64,000 nt of DNA. Source: Maratus speciosus. Taxonomy: Eukaryota > Arthropoda > Arachnida > Araneae > Salticidae. Each line of letters opens with the position of its first letter. The first letter of the stretch is position 1. The position numbers were made by a program, and so were the translations under genes. Positions 12,421 through 24,300 of the stretch are shown piece by piece. The DNA lies in assembly GCA_963932465.1 (NCBI GenBank), contig OZ010786.1, forward strand, positions 444,032,619 through 444,096,618, given 5' to 3'. The notes under the pieces are model-generated. The model was not told the origin of the DNA. It made no database searches and saw only the letters and a program-made list of their open reading frames with translations.

Positions 12421-13132
12421 CATTCTTCGCCATAATAAATGTTCTGTTATTCTGAGTTCATTTAGTTTTTCATGGGTATGAATAAATGCTGTGCTAATGT
12501 AAGCATTTTGATTAAGTTTTTGTTGAGTTAAAATACTTTAAAAAATATATTATTAACAGAAAACTATATAATTAGAAAATTTATACCTAAGATTTTAAAA
12601 TACATTATGAATGCATAGTATTAAGATGCTTAAATTAAAAATAAGATTTTTAAAAAGTTTTAAAATTCTCTGATTGGCCGTTATTATTTACCTGTCAAAG
12701 TTGATAATGTTTTGTTGATAGAATTAGTTGTGATTATTTAATTTAATATTAATATTATTCTACTACAAAGAGTATTAATTACATGACTATTAAATTAATT
12801 ATTTTATATATTTTATTTCGTAATGTATATTTTGTTTGCTTTTACCTCAATAATATCTGCGCAGAAGGCAGATTTCTTATATTTAATTTTACAGATGCTT
12901 TCTAATTTTTCTAATTTTTTCTAATATTTTTTATATACACTTTTAATTATTTCGTAATATTTTAATATTACCTCATACGACGCAATAGAAATACATATGT
13001 CAGGGAACATATGTCATTTCTAACGGAATATACATAAGGGTTATTAAGTTATCTTTATTGTCACTTCAGTATGCTGGAAAAATACGCCTTATTAGAGTAT
13101 ATTAATTTCTGCACTCATATTTTTCCACGTCT
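12421..13132. other. AT-rich stretch, end of copy A
   Basis: No gene is recognised. Similarity to copy B fades at about 12900 (39545 in B). It is AT-rich with T-runs. Confidence 0.5.
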
Positions 13133-13136
13133 TTAA

Positions 13137-13387
13137 CACGTTAAGCGCCACGTCAGTCACAGGTGACTGACACTGAACTTTCTGTTTAGAACGCGTCGTT
13201 CACCAATGACTGACGATCTAAAATATGATATAAAACTAAAAATATATATATTGTTTTAAGTAATTACTGAAAATTTATTTAAAATTTACTTACCTTTTAT
13301 TTATTACAGGATTATACTTTCCTAAAAATTATTTAAAACATTGTAAATTTTTCAGCTTCGATGCCAGTCAACGTGGCACTCAACGCG
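13137..13387. mobile_element. TTAA-flanked MITE, family 2
   Basis: TTAA stands at 13133-13136 and 13388-13391. The imperfect inverted ends are CACGTTAAGCGCCACGT and, from the right, CGCGTTGAGTGCCACGT. A second inverted pair, CAGTCACAGGTGACTG, lies just inside the left end. At 251 bp it is non-coding. Its features are those of piggyBac-type MITEs. Confidence 0.85.
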
Positions 13388-13601
13388 TTAACTCATTCAC
13401 CCAGAATAACGAGTCAGACACGTGGTGTATTTTCGAAGCCTCAGTGCGCAATAACGAGTCAGACTCGTACCTTCTTTGCAATCATTTTTTGTGAAATTTA
13501 ATTAGTCTGGCTAAGCCTTGATTTCAAATAATTTTGCTATATTATTAGGAAGTAATTTTTCCGTTTCATATAAGTTTGAATTAAATTCGTTTGTAATTTA
13601 G

Positions 13602-13904
13602 ATGGCCAAACGTAAAAATTATTTTGAAATTTGTAGTAATATTGACAGTGATGAACAGATTTTTTTTTCAAAGACCGAAAAAAAATGTGTTAGACCTATA
13701 CCTCCCGAAGATTTTGATTCTGACAATGCAAGACAATTAAATCTTCAACAAGTGAAAATACCTTTAATGATTGGAATTGTGCTCCTAGCGACGATATTCC
13801 AAAACTTTTTCAGCCACGAAAAGGTCAGACATAAATCCTTTATTTTAGGGGAAATTATGAGAAAACCCCACTGTAATAGAATTATTCAATCAAATATTGG
13901 CTGA
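13602..13904 (+). pseudogene. Possible piggyBac-type transposase N-terminal fragment
   Basis: A 100-codon frame opens with MAKRKNYFEICSNIDSDEQI and is acidic, with PEDFDSDN, followed by a frame break. In the +1 frame the next bases give WNCAPSDDIPKLFQPRKGQT and then a stop. Acidic Ser/Asp-rich N-termini followed by a tryptophan and a proline-rich stretch are common in piggyBac-like transposases. The TTAA and the GAGTCAGAC repeats upstream (13405, 13451) would suit an element end. No catalytic region follows. The assignment is tentative. Confidence 0.3.
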
Positions 13905-14084
13905 TGATTACGTAAATAAGATCTATTAAGCTTTTAGGTATCTTTTGGATTATTTCCACTCTTTATCATCTTTGCACATCTTGTCAACAAAATAGACAAA
14001 ATGATTGAAGAGCGATTTGGTTAAATAATAGATCTTGTTATACATTTTTCCTTATGAAGTTCAAGGAAAATGAAAGAAAAGGTA

Positions 14085-14410
14085 TTTTCTTGCAGTCACT
14101 TTCTCGTTGTGTAAAATAAAGTTTTCACCCTAACCATCTTACTTTTCAAAAACATATCTGGGTTTCAAGTAATCATCCGAATGACTTTTTACCAAGAGAA
14201 ATTCAAAGTAATAAGATTTCGTTTCAAATTCCTATGCAAAAGCATAATTTTTTTTTGTCTCAGAAAAAAAAATGAGTCGCGGTTGGTTTTTTTATTTTTC
14301 TTCGGCAGGATCGTCATAGCAACAGGTTTTATATGACGTCATATATCATTTGTTCCTACGGTCGCAGACTTTTTTTTATCCATGAGACGCTTTCTCATAC
14401 CGTTCTGTTT
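14085..14410 (+). repeat. Local direct repeat, copy 1 of 2
   Basis: This matches 15790-16110. Shared runs include GTAATCAT.C.AATGACTT.TTACCA.GAGAAATTC, CCTATGCAAAAGCAT and GTCATAGCAACAGGTTT/GTCATGGCAACTGGTTT. Identity by eye is about three quarters. The offset is about 1.7 kb. No frame is kept across both copies, so coding is unlikely. Confidence 0.8.
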
Positions 14411-14702
14411 TTCATCTAACAAAGAAAAAGAAAAGAAAAAGAAGAAGAAAAATATATCACTCAAGTGTGGGTGGGAAATGAAATTTTTGAATGTCTCATT
14501 TAAATTTTTATGTTGTTCCTTTCTCACATGTTGTATCAGGCAAAAACAAATTGTCTATTGAAAATGGGTTAATTTTAATAAATATTTGAGGAAATTTTTA
14601 TTAAAATGTATAAAAAATTTAAATTAAATCCTAAGAGTTAAAAAAATGCACTAAAGTGAAAGAAATATAACTGGCAATGAAAATGCTAATTCCAAATAGA
14701 CC

Positions 14703-15090
14703 GTGAGGCGCCTGCAGAAATCATCACTTCATCGAATTGACTGCTGAAATTCCAGGATTAGTTAAAACACGATTAGAATATTAAAATGCAACTGGTCTAC
14801 CAAGTCACACCTTGGTGGAAAAATACATTCAAACCCGATTTTAGTCGTTGACTGGTAGGTTTACCATTGTGTTTTCTAGTTCCCAGTCGTCCATGTTTTC
14901 ATACCTTTGGGTGCAGAAGAGCACAATCATAAACCTACACATAAACCTCTAAAATCGGGTTTGCAGGTGGTTTCCGCCAAGATATGACTTGGCGGACAAG
15001 TTGCACTTCAGCATGCTAATCGAGTTCTGTCTAATCTTGTATTTTTAGCCTCAAATACGACGAGCTGATGGCCTCTGCATCCGCCTCCTT
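14703..15090. repeat. Imperfect palindrome (~140-bp arms)
   Basis: The left arm (14703-14850) and the right arm (14955-15090) are diverged inverted copies. AAACCCGATTTTAG at 14833 is mirrored at 14951. GTCTACCAAGTCACACCTTGGTGG at 14796 is mirrored by CCGCCAAGATATGACTTGGCGGAC at 14977, and each of these is itself a small hairpin. GC content is above the surroundings. No terminal TA or TTAA was found, so its origin is unclear. Confidence 0.65.
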
Positions 15091-15301
15091 CAATTAATAG
15101 TAACATTGAGAAATTATATGAACTATAACCAAAACATGAATGTTTCAAAAATATCTTTTTAATATATTAAATTCTATTGCTCTATTAAAAATATGTGCAT
15201 ATTTATAAGTGCTTCCATGCTTAGCAATAGTTTCCGTAGATGTTTTATCCACTGTTATTTAAAGATATGATTTTTAAATTTGAAATACTTTATTTTTTTC
15301 T

Positions 15302-15305
15302 CAAC

Positions 15306-15358
<53 letters not shown>

Positions 15359-15541
15359 TTAAGTTACAAAAGTTTTTCTATGAAACTGGGATTTCAAGAA
15401 CTTTTTATGTAACGGCAACAGCAAAAATTCCTGTAACAGCGTCTGTTACAGGAATTTTTCATGTTGCCGTTACATAAAAATTTCTAGGCATCCCAGTTTC
15501 CTAGAAAACTTTAGTAACTTTATAGATCTTTTTTTACAGTG
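15302..15541. mobile_element. Palindromic ~200-bp TA element, copy 1
   Basis: The arms meet at CCTGTAACAGCGTCTGTTACAGG, near 15438. Motifs TATGTAACGGCAACA and TGTTGCCGTTACATA mirror each other. The ends are CAACTGTAAAAA (worn) and TTTTTACAGTG. A pure A-run (15309-15354) has expanded in the left end. It is the same family as 16800-17006 and the fragmentary 19736-20124. Confidence 0.88.
15309..15354 (+). repeat. Poly(A) tract, 46 bases
   Basis: This pure A-run lies inside the left end of a palindromic element whose sister copy has only 12 A at that place. It is an expansion, not a retroposon tail. Confidence 0.95.
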
Positions 15542-15789
15542 TACTACGGTAATAGCAATAATTACAATACTTTATATCTGCGACATTATATCATTTTTAA
15601 TATACTATGCCGGCTTTTTTCTGCGAATTTTATTCTTTATTTTTGTTTTAGACTGCGTTAGTATTTCGCTTTATTATCATATATTACTCAAAATCTACAC
15701 TTATACTTTTCCATGATCTAAAACGGCATATGATGTGATATTCTTTATTATTATGAATTTCAAAGAACATTCAAGAAAAAGTCATTTAA

Positions 15790-16110
15790 AAAAGCTGCTT
15801 TCTCGTCTTTTAGAATAAAGGTTGCATAAAAAGCATGTGACTGTTCAGAAACTTGGTTTTCCGTCTTTTAGTAATCATTCAAATGACTTCTTACCATGAG
15901 AAATTCGAAAATATAAAATTTCGTTTTCAATTTTTACTTTGCAATTCCTATGCAAAAGCATCCTTTTATGAACCCCAGAAATAACAAGTTCCGAAGCATT
16001 GTCATGGCAACTGGTTTCATATCAAGCCACACATCATTTGTTGCTCGGGTCAGAGACAATTTTATTTCTTCCATGTGGCATTTTCTCATTTCAATCTGTC
16101 TTTTTTACTG
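15790..16110 (+). repeat. Local direct repeat, copy 2 of 2
   Basis: This is the partner of 14085-14410. A (GT)-rich run at about 16120-16130 follows the end of similarity. Confidence 0.8.
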
Positions 16111-16799
16111 TTTTTTTTTTGTGTGTGTGTATTCTCTGAAATGAATAGAAGAATGGAAACTTTTAACAGAACAATTCAACTCTTAACCCAGATGGAAAAT
16201 AAAATTTTTGGGATATCTTTTAAACTTCATATTTTTTTTGCTAATGTTATGTCATGCGATAGAAATGTCTGTAGAACATGTATTTTTTTTTTTTAATAAT
16301 AATTCTGTGAAACATGTCCTTTTAATATATTGAAAAACTAAAGGGAGACTTTAAGAAGAATTGTTTCAATAGAAAATATATTTTTAAAACTGATAATATG
16401 TGAGTCCTTATCAAATTTAAATTTTGTATTTTTTCATAACTTTTATCAACTATTTGACAGAACGGTTTGAGTTTTCTAATGTGGAAAAGTAATGGCTGTA
16501 TTTCTGGCAGGATACCTTATTCAAAATTAGTTTATTTGTTTTTAAATGCGAAACAAACATGAATTTTGAGAATTTATAAATAATAAATACAACTCAAAAA
16601 TTATCAAAATTTTTTTTCCCAAAATCTCATTCAAAACACATATACTTTTTGGTAATTAAACTTTTTGGTAGTCGCATATATTATCATGGAAAATCGTTTG
16701 TTCACGATATATTTAACTTGATTAACATGATAAGAAATGAAAACTTATTTTTATTTTTCAAATAGCTTTTCATGGCTTTTTAACTAGTTTCTAAAACTA

Positions 16800-17006
16800 C
16801 ACTGTAAAAAAAAAAAATCTGTAAAGTTACAAAAGTTTTTCTAGGAAACTGGGATTCCAAGAAAATTTTATGTAACGGCAACAAGAAAAATTCCTGTAAC
16901 AGACGCTGTTACAGGAATTTTTCTTGTTGCCGTTACATAAAAAGTTCTTGGAATCCCAGTTTCCTAGAAAAACTTTTGTAAATTTACAGATTTTTTTTTT
17001 ACAGTG
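16800..17006. mobile_element. Palindromic ~200-bp TA element, copy 2 (near-perfect)
   Basis: The ends are CACTGTAAAAAAAAAA and TTTTTTTTTTACAGTG, with TA at 16798-16799 and 17007-17008. The two halves are almost exact inverted copies, centred on AACAGACGCTGTT near 16903. Every landmark in the left half (GAAACTGGGATTCC, TATGTAACGGCAACAAG) is mirrored in the right. It is non-coding. The near-perfect symmetry suggests recent mobility or hairpin-mediated correction. Confidence 0.93.
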
Positions 17007-17708
17007 TAGTTAATTAGCATTAAGTAGCATTACTCTTTAACATATTAATAGAAAATGCTTTTGTTAGATAGCGATCCGCATTTTATTAAAGACCTATACA
17101 AGTTCCTGTACGACATTCACAAGTTAATTCTAAACAATGGAAACTTTTTTCTCGAATTTCTTGTTTTCATTTCACTATTTTTAAATTATTCATTTGCATG
17201 TGATATCTGAAGGAACTGTCCAGTGCACCACGTCGAATGGGATCATGTTAGGGGGCACGAATCACAAAAAAAGGGGACACGGTTCCGAAAAAGCCGGCTA
17301 AAATTAAAAAAGCCACGCCTATGGCTTTTATTGGTCTTAACCGGGTTTTTTTTTGGCCAAAATTGGCTTTTATGCAGTGAAGCATTTTAATTATAAATGA
17401 CACATTTTTATGCGTTTTTTAATTAGTTTTAAAGACATTTAATTGAGGTAGAAATCGATATAACATATTGAGACATTAATATTGGAACAAAAGGTCATAC
17501 CAATTGCTTTCTCTGGTTTACACTGACCTTAACAGTCTTTTTTTTTCATTTTTACTACTTTATACAATTAAAAAGGACAATGGGTACTTAGTCATATATT
17601 TTATTAACTAATTTTAAGGGATATTAACATACGTCTTATTTTCTTTCTCATAAACATTTATTTAAAATCACACATAAAGTCATTTAATAAAAGCATCATT
17701 TCCCTCTA

Positions 17709-17927
17709 TTAACCCTTTCAGGGGCAAAGTACTTCTGTTGCTAAAATATTGAAATGATTGACTGACACCAGGATTTACTAAGAAATTTATCTGAAAATTA
17801 CTAAAAGTTCTTCTACATGTGCATTATAAATGCAAAATTGAACTAAAAAATTCTGGTGTCAACGTGGCATTTTTTGGATTAAAATTAAGTGGTATATATT
17901 ATATACCGGCGCCCTTCAAGGGATTAA
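17709..17927 (-). mobile_element. TTAA-flanked MITE, family 1, copy 3
   Basis: TTAA stands at 17709-17712 and 17924-17927. It lies in the opposite orientation to copies 750-963 and 4507-4727: CCCTTTCAGGGGCAAAG at the left and GCGCCCTTCAAGGG at the right. It is non-coding. Confidence 0.87.
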
Positions 17928-18076
17928 AACAGTATTATGAATAACATATGCATTAATTTATGCATGAATATGCACTATTTTAAATAGCAACTAGTTTTTC
18001 AAATTCTAATTCAACAAGTTTTATTTGAAGAATTTTTTTTTTAAATTATTCTCTTTATTTTATGCACTTACATGTA

Positions 18077-18955
18077 CAGTATAGGATCTGTTATCCAGAA
18101 TACTTGGGACCTGAGATATTCTGAATAAAGGGTTTTTCCGTAATTCAGAACACTTTACTATAAGTATTAAGAATTGCAAAAAATAACGGTATGAAATGTA
18201 TAAAATATGAAATATATATATACTTACAGATTTTTTAACTTAATAATTTATTTAAACAAAATAAAGAAACATTCTAACTTACAATTAAAAAACAATACAT
18301 TAATATATAAAGAATGGAGAGCAGAATCCTTTGATTTGGATTTTTGGAGCATTTTTAGTAAGATTGATTGTTTATAGCATGACTCTTGCACTAATTGCTC
18401 CTGTATCTTGTACAATGACACGATCGGTGTTCATGGAAGTAGCTTGTTTGCTACATTATAAAAATTAGTTCTTCAGTAGGAAAATATAAATAACTCATTT
18501 GAAATTTTCTCACTCACTTCATTCTGTTGGTCATCATCATCACTTCCATTAGACATATCATTTGTCATTATATGTTACAAATTTTACTGCCAGTCATCTG
18601 ATGACTTATAGAAGCCTCGCTATCAGCAATTAGACAACTTCCTTTGACTCTTGATCCAGCAAATCAGTTTCTAAACATGAAATTCCTTTAGCTTAGTTCG
18701 GCAGATCTGTGTAATTTTCTTCTTCTTGGAAATTTTAAGTCTTCAACTTCAGACTCATTCACACCATAAAGGGAAAAAAATGCAAATTGTATCACCCATG
18801 GATGAGTGTATATCTGTCTGCTGTATCCTATGATTGACGTAAAATATATCTTTAGTTTTTAAATTTTTGAAATGAAAGATATTAATTTTCGATTATCGTT
18901 TTGCATTCTGGTTTTCTGAGCATTCCGGAGTTTCCGGATAATGGGTCCCATACTG
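18077..18955. mobile_element. Tigger/pogo-like non-autonomous element
   Basis: The ends are CAGTATAGGATCTGTTATCC and, mirrored at the right, CAGTATGGGACCCATTATCC, with TA at 18075-18076 and 18956-18957. The phrase TTATCCGGA with CAGTA ends is typical of pogo/Tigger-type TIRs in animals. At 879 bp it is too short for a full transposase, and no frame longer than chance is seen. Confidence 0.85.
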
Positions 18956-19735
18956 TATTAATATTTCCTCAAATGTTATATCCTTCCTAATTTCTCTTCC
19001 AACATTGTTCATTCTACGATTTTAACCTGTCCATATGGATATATCTGGAATAAGTTACAGAATAGCTTAGTAGCAGAAAAACTTTTTACATACATCTTTT
19101 TTATAACTTAGAATATCAATTGCTTATTACTGGGTAATTATTACTCAAGTGTTATATAAGATAATTTCAGTTATTAAATACCTGTATGCTATTTAGTTTT
19201 AATCAATTTTAAAAGTAAATATCAGTATGTAAGAATTTTCTATTTTGATGCGTGCCATTTTCTTATTCTTTCATATATTCTTTAAAATGTGTGGTATGTG
19301 TAGAGCTGCTATAATAAAGAATTCAAAACAATACTTTAGAGTGTATTCTTCTGAATATTTATATTTTTTTTCTCACATAATGCCTTCACAGTTGCCTTCT
19401 AGGAATAATAAGGACTTATTTATTTGACAAAATTTAATAGAAGAAGATATTTTTTTAGTAGAAAATCTTTATAAGTGTATTAAAAATAAATTAATCGAAA
19501 TTTTATATGAATTATATATAAACCACCTTTTTGAAAAATAAAAGCCGGCTTTTTTTGTAGTTAAAACCAAAAAAAGCCTGCCGGCTTTTTTTTGGCCTGG
19601 CTAGAAGCTGGCAACCCTGCTTTATACAATTTGAAATAACGTTTAATCTGTATAAAATAATAATATTTTTAATCTAGATTTATATTTAAATGCTTCTTTG
19701 AGAGACAAAAGTGAGTATTAACTTGATTCCTTACA

Positions 19736-20124
19736 CACTGTATAAAAAAAATTATAATTCTACAGATGTAAATTTACAGAAATCTGTATGCTTACTAAAT
19801 TTTTGTCTGTACACTGTACAGAAAAGATGTAAATCTACAAAGCTAGTTTTTGAATAGCTACAGAAATCGACAGCTTTTCAAAAGAATCTACTAAAATTAC
19901 AGTAATCATACTCAAATTTTATCTGTAACCCAGGTTGCAGTTACATAAAAAGTTCTAGGCATCCCAGTTTCCTAAAATATTCTTAGTAACCTTACAGATT
20001 TTTTTATTGACGTTGTAAAAGTGTATCTGTTACATGAATTTTTGTTGTTGCCGTTACATAAAAAGTTCTAGGAATCCAGTTTCCTAGAAAAATTTTAGTA
20101 ACTTTACAGATTTTTTTTACAGTG
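19736..20124. mobile_element. Rearranged copy of the palindromic TA element
   Basis: The ends CACTGTATAAAAAAAA and TTTTTTTTACAGTG enclose two same-direction right-half copies (about 19925-20000 and 20035-20120), each with TTGC.GTTACATAAAAAGTTC and CCCAGTTTCCTA or a near variant. The left part is diverged. It is best read as an old, rearranged or tandem-inserted member of the 16800-17006 family. Confidence 0.7.
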
Positions 20125-20343
20125 CAGACAAAGTTCATATAATTGCCGGAGAATGTATAGATTCGATGTTCCTGAATGTAAACTTGAACGCAAAAAAATA
20201 GTTATTTAAAATATTCTAAAAGGTAAAATATTTTGCGAAATTTAAAGTAGTTACATTAGTACTTGGAAATTTCTCCAGAAGAGAAATATTGGCCTTGCAT
20301 ACAATATTCCAAATTAAAATTAAATTTCAAATTAATTGCTTAA

Positions 20344-20513
20344 AAGGCGCTAAGGCCAACCTAGTGAAAAAGATTCCATGCCGGGTCTCGAAATGTTCCA
20401 GGCTGGGAATCGTTCCATGTGGTTTAGTTGGTAGAATGTCAGTGCGCTATACTGATGGCTCGGGTTCGAATCCCGGCATGGAATCTTTTTCACTAGGTTG
20501 GCCTTAGCGTCTT
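20344..20513. mobile_element. TTAA-flanked hairpin element carrying a tRNA-like cloverleaf
   Basis: TTAA stands at 20340-20343 and 20514-20517. The ends mirror as AAGGCGCTAAGGCC and GGCCTTAGCGTCTT. Inverted arms of about 40 bp (20346-20385, 20472-20511) differ at one base. The right arm includes the 3' end of a 72-nt tRNA-like sequence and its trailer, so the left arm is an inverted copy of the tRNA 3' part. The palindrome around it (20318-24532) has the same flanks joined through one TTAA at its other arm, near 24508, which acts as an empty site. At 170 bp it carries no protein. Confidence 0.8.
20413..20484 (+). tRNA. tRNA-like sequence (class I cloverleaf, probably not a working tRNA)
   Basis: It folds as acceptor TTCCATG with CATGGAA (7 of 7), D stem GTTT/GAAT with two G-T pairs, anticodon stem TCAGT/ACTGA, T stem TCGGG/CCCGG and loop TTCGAAT, 72 nt in all. 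The anticodon loop GCGCTAT would place GCT at 34-36, but position 33 is C rather than U, and serine tRNAs need a long variable arm, so decoding is doubtful. The A-box-like and B-box (GGTTCGAATCC) regions are kept. A T5 run starts three bases after the end. I call it tRNA-derived. Confidence 0.6.
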
Positions 20514-21313
20514 TTAAGGGACATTCCACATCAAATCAGGCAGTAAAATATCAATATGTAACCCACCATCACAGATTTTAATGAAACTGCGTGTGTTTGT
20601 TCTTACTATTAAGATATGATCACCAGTAATTTTTTTTTTTTTTTTTTTTGCTTCTTGGTGAAATAGTTTCTGAGAAAAAAATTGTCAAAATTTTGAAAAA
20701 CTGCCGTCAGTTGGCATTCATGACTGCTCGGTTTTCAAATGTAGCATGTCATATATATAATCATATTTCAATATCTACTCTACAAATCCTCTTCAAATAA
20801 TTTATGCATAATATATAGGGTACGCAGTTTATGACAAAAAAATATTGTTACGCTTATAACATTTTAAGCGTGCCTAAAAAAATGTTTAAACTTTGAAGTC
20901 GTGAATTTTTTATGAAAAATAATGCATTAACAAAAAAAGCATTATCAACAAAAGGTGGTATTTTTATTAAGTTTATTTTTTGTGGGAGATATACTTAAAG
21001 GTGTCCTTTACCTGATTCTGAAATAAAAGTAGTGGGATTTTGGGTGTTTTTAGTAGTATTTTCTAATTAAAAATATTTTGGGGTTCATTTCAAATCAAAT
21101 CAAGCAGAGTCATTCCATGTCAGTTCCCCTAAGCCATTTAATAACAGTCACAAATTTCAATGAAACTATGTTTGTTTATAGCTCATTTTAAGACGTAATC
21201 ACCTTTAATTTTCTTGATCCTGAGTAAAATAGTTTTTAAGATAAAAAAAATATCAAAATTTTGAAAATTTTTTTTAAATTTATTTTAATGACAGTTCTAT
21301 ATTCAAAGACTGC

Positions 21314-21316
<3 letters not shown>

Positions 21317-21364
<48 letters not shown>
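21317..21364 (+). repeat. Poly(A) tract, 48 bases
   Basis: A pure A-run lies within the left arm of the large palindrome. The right arm has only a short T-rich run at the mirrored place (about 23708). Confidence 0.95.
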
Positions 21365-21367
<3 letters not shown>

Positions 21368-24300
21368 ATTTCAATATAAAATCACTAAATAGGTTTCAAA
21401 TAATGTATATAGGACAAATAATGTAGGCAGATTATTATTTCTTATTTTTTGTCATGTTTAAACACTAAGAGTGTCTTTTATCTTGTGAATTTTTAAAATC
21501 AAGAATTTTGTCAAAAATAATGTGATAATCAAAAATTTATTATTAACCGAACGCAGTGTGTTATTGCTTTTTTTAATTGTACGTAAAAATATCTTTTAAA
21601 TGGTTATGAAAAAAATAATGAAAATATGAGAAAAAATTATCAAAGTTTTGGAAAATTTCCACGAGTTGCCATTAATGATTGTTGAATTTTCAAAGGCCTC
21701 ATTTTATATATAAAATCATATTTCAATAATTAATAAAGAAATATTCTTCAAATAATTTAAGCAAGGTAAATAAAGTATGTAGATTATGAAAAAAATATTG
21801 CTGTAATGTGAAAAAATATTTAAATGTGTCTAAAAAATTGTATATAATCTTTAAAATCAAAAATATTTTACAAAAAATAATGAAATTATTAAAAAAGCTT
21901 TATCAATCAGAGGCGGAGTTTGTATGACTAATTTTTGAATTTTAATTTGTACATAATACTACATTATAACTGGATCTGAAATAAAAATAGTGGGATTTTA
22001 AGTAGTATTTAAATCATATTTAAAATTATCAATATTTTTAGAGGTAAAATCTATCCAATGTATCATCCCTGGAAATATTTTTATTTATACATTTATTTTA
22101 TTTTTCAAATTATCTTTTATGTTCGTTTCTTAAGGAAAAAAAATAAACAATATTGTTTTTTAGTAAAACTTCTAGGGAGAAGAGCAATTATCCCTTTCCA
22201 AAAAAGAAAAAAATCACTACATCCTCACCGCCCAATAGAAAATTTCAAAATGACACTCCTAATCTTTAAACTCATATTTGACTGCTAATATTGAAAATTT
22301 AGTATTGAGCTGCTAATATTGAAAAAAATACCAAATTTCACTCTTTTCAAGAAAATTTTGACATATTGTGCTTTAAATATATGCAAAAAATGCATAATAC
22401 ATTATATTTAAATCCTTCAAATAACTATGTCTAAAAAAAGTATTTAAAACTTAATGAGTTGCACTTTTGTAACTTTATTTAGTTTCTAATGATATGTAAT
22501 TTGATTTATTTCATCACAATATTGCTGAAAGATGGATTTTCAACATACATATGTATGTATATATGAGTGTGTATATATATCCCTGTTCTCAAACAAATTA
22601 TTTTAAAATTATTCATTTATGTTTAATAAAGCATATATATTGTTTATACACTTATAGAAAATATACATGGTAAATTTTATGACATGTCAATAATATCTAA
22701 AAGTAAAGAACTTATCTAATAGTATGTAACGAAAAATTTAACATCTGGTGTAATGACAACAAAATTTTATAATTGTTTTACTTAATTTGGATGAATGAAA
22801 AAAGCGTACATGTATATATTTTATTGAAGTACAGGTGAAAATGTCACAAAGACATTCCTATCTCAACAACAACTGAGTATGTCACATTCACACTACAGCT
22901 GATTTTTTCTTTTTGATCTTTCGGGTTTGATTTCAGATGGTAATGAATTAATTAGTTTTGTTAGAAGTGTCATTGCAGTCAGCATATTAGGTTCACTATT
23001 TTTTTTTTATAATTTATTTTGATTACCTCGATGAACAACAACATTTAAAGCGACCATTTCATGAATTTTCAATTAAAAGATGATTTATAAATTCATTATG
23101 TTGTTTAGTTATTATTATCGTCTTAAGATAATAAGTTGGTATTAAGATTTTTAAATGTAGTTTATTTATTATTCGAACAGTTGAAAGTATTTTTCAATAA
23201 GAGTGGGCTGTTGATTTTAAGTCGGCTGTTGATCAGACTACTGTTGGTAAAGGAACTAGTACTATTTAATTTAATTTTTATTGCTGTAAATAATATTTGT
23301 TATTTTATTATTGTATGTGTTATATTTAAGCAAGAGTAGCAATACACGATATCGTAGTCATTATAGTACATCTTAGCATGAAAATCTTCAATATTTATCA
23401 TTAAACTTTTACATTTTATGAAAATTTTGTTAAAATTGCTCATATTTTCACTATTTTTTATTTTATAACTGTTGAAAAGATATTTTTACGAACAATTAAA
23501 AAAAGTAATAACAGCCTGCCTTCGGTTAATAGTAAATTTTTGATTAACACATTATTTTTAACAAAATTCTTGATTTTAAAAATTCACAAGATCAAACACA
23601 CTCTTAGTGTTTAAACATGACAAACAACAATAAATAATAATCTGCCTACATTATTTGTCACATATACATGATTTGAAACTTATTTAGTGATTTTATATTG
23701 AAATGACTTTTTTTATGCAGTCTTTGAATATAGATCTGTCATTAAAAACATTTAAATTTTTTTTTCAAAATTTAGATATTTTTTTATCTTAAAAAATATT
23801 TTACTTAGGATCAAGGAAATTAAAGGTGATTACGTCTTAAAATGAGCTATAAACATACCCAGTTTCTTTGAAATTTGTGACAGTGAATAAAATGTTTTAG
23901 GCGAACTGACATGGAATGACTCAGCTTGATTTGATTTGAAATACGCCTCAACATATATTTAAATAGGAAATACTACTAAAAACACCCAAAATCCCACTAT
24001 TTTTATTTCAGAATCAGGTAAAGGACACCTTTAAGTACATCCCCACAAAAAATAAATTTAATAAAAATACCGCCTTTTGTTGATAATGCTTTTTTAGTTA
24101 ATGCATTATTTTTGATAAAAAATTCATGACTTCAAAGTTTAAACATTTTTTTAGACACACTTAAAATGTTATAAGCGTAGCAGTATTTTTTTTTCATAAA
24201 CTGCGTACCATGCTGCGTACCAAACTGCGTATATTATGCATAAATTATTTGAAGATGATTTGTTGAGTAGATATTGAAATATGATCATATTTATGTCATG

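Larger units (their letters stand above)
1..12900 (+). repeat. Segmental duplication, copy A
   Basis: This segment is the older-looking partner of 27160-39545, in the same orientation. Colinear anchors seen by eye are 52-235 with 27160-27345, 3000-3175 with 28100-28260, 3215-3400 with 32655-32845, 3400-3500 with 34375-34470, 3500-3630 with 35808-35930, 8870-9109 with 35940-36180, 10465-10650 with 36180-36380, 10650-11343 with 38130-39065, and 12421-12900 with 39065-39545. Similarity is high in short runs, with many small indels, so this is not a recent duplication. No gene is visible in the shared part. The left edge may lie outside the window, because similarity starts near base 1. Confidence 0.85.
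17290..19615. mobile_element. Possible TIR element with GCCGGC/GGCTTTT ends
   Basis: The left part (17290-17360) has AGCCGGCTAAAATTAAAAAA and GGCTTTTATTGGTCTTAACC. The right part (19535-19615) has an inverted counterpart with AAAAGCCGGCTTTTTTT and GTTTTAACC. The right end finishes CTGGCAACCCTG, like the hAT-like ends elsewhere in this window. A matching left terminus is not clear, and two other elements sit inside (17709-17927, 18077-18955). Tentative. Confidence 0.35.

Noticed and set aside
15309..15354. Poly(A) run as a retroposon tail
   Set aside because: It lies within a palindromic element whose sister copy has a shorter A-run in the same place, so it is a slipped mononucleotide run.
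20289..20507. 72-codon plus-strand frame across the tRNA hairpin
   Set aside because: The frame runs through the tRNA-like cloverleaf and the hairpin arm and has no independent support.
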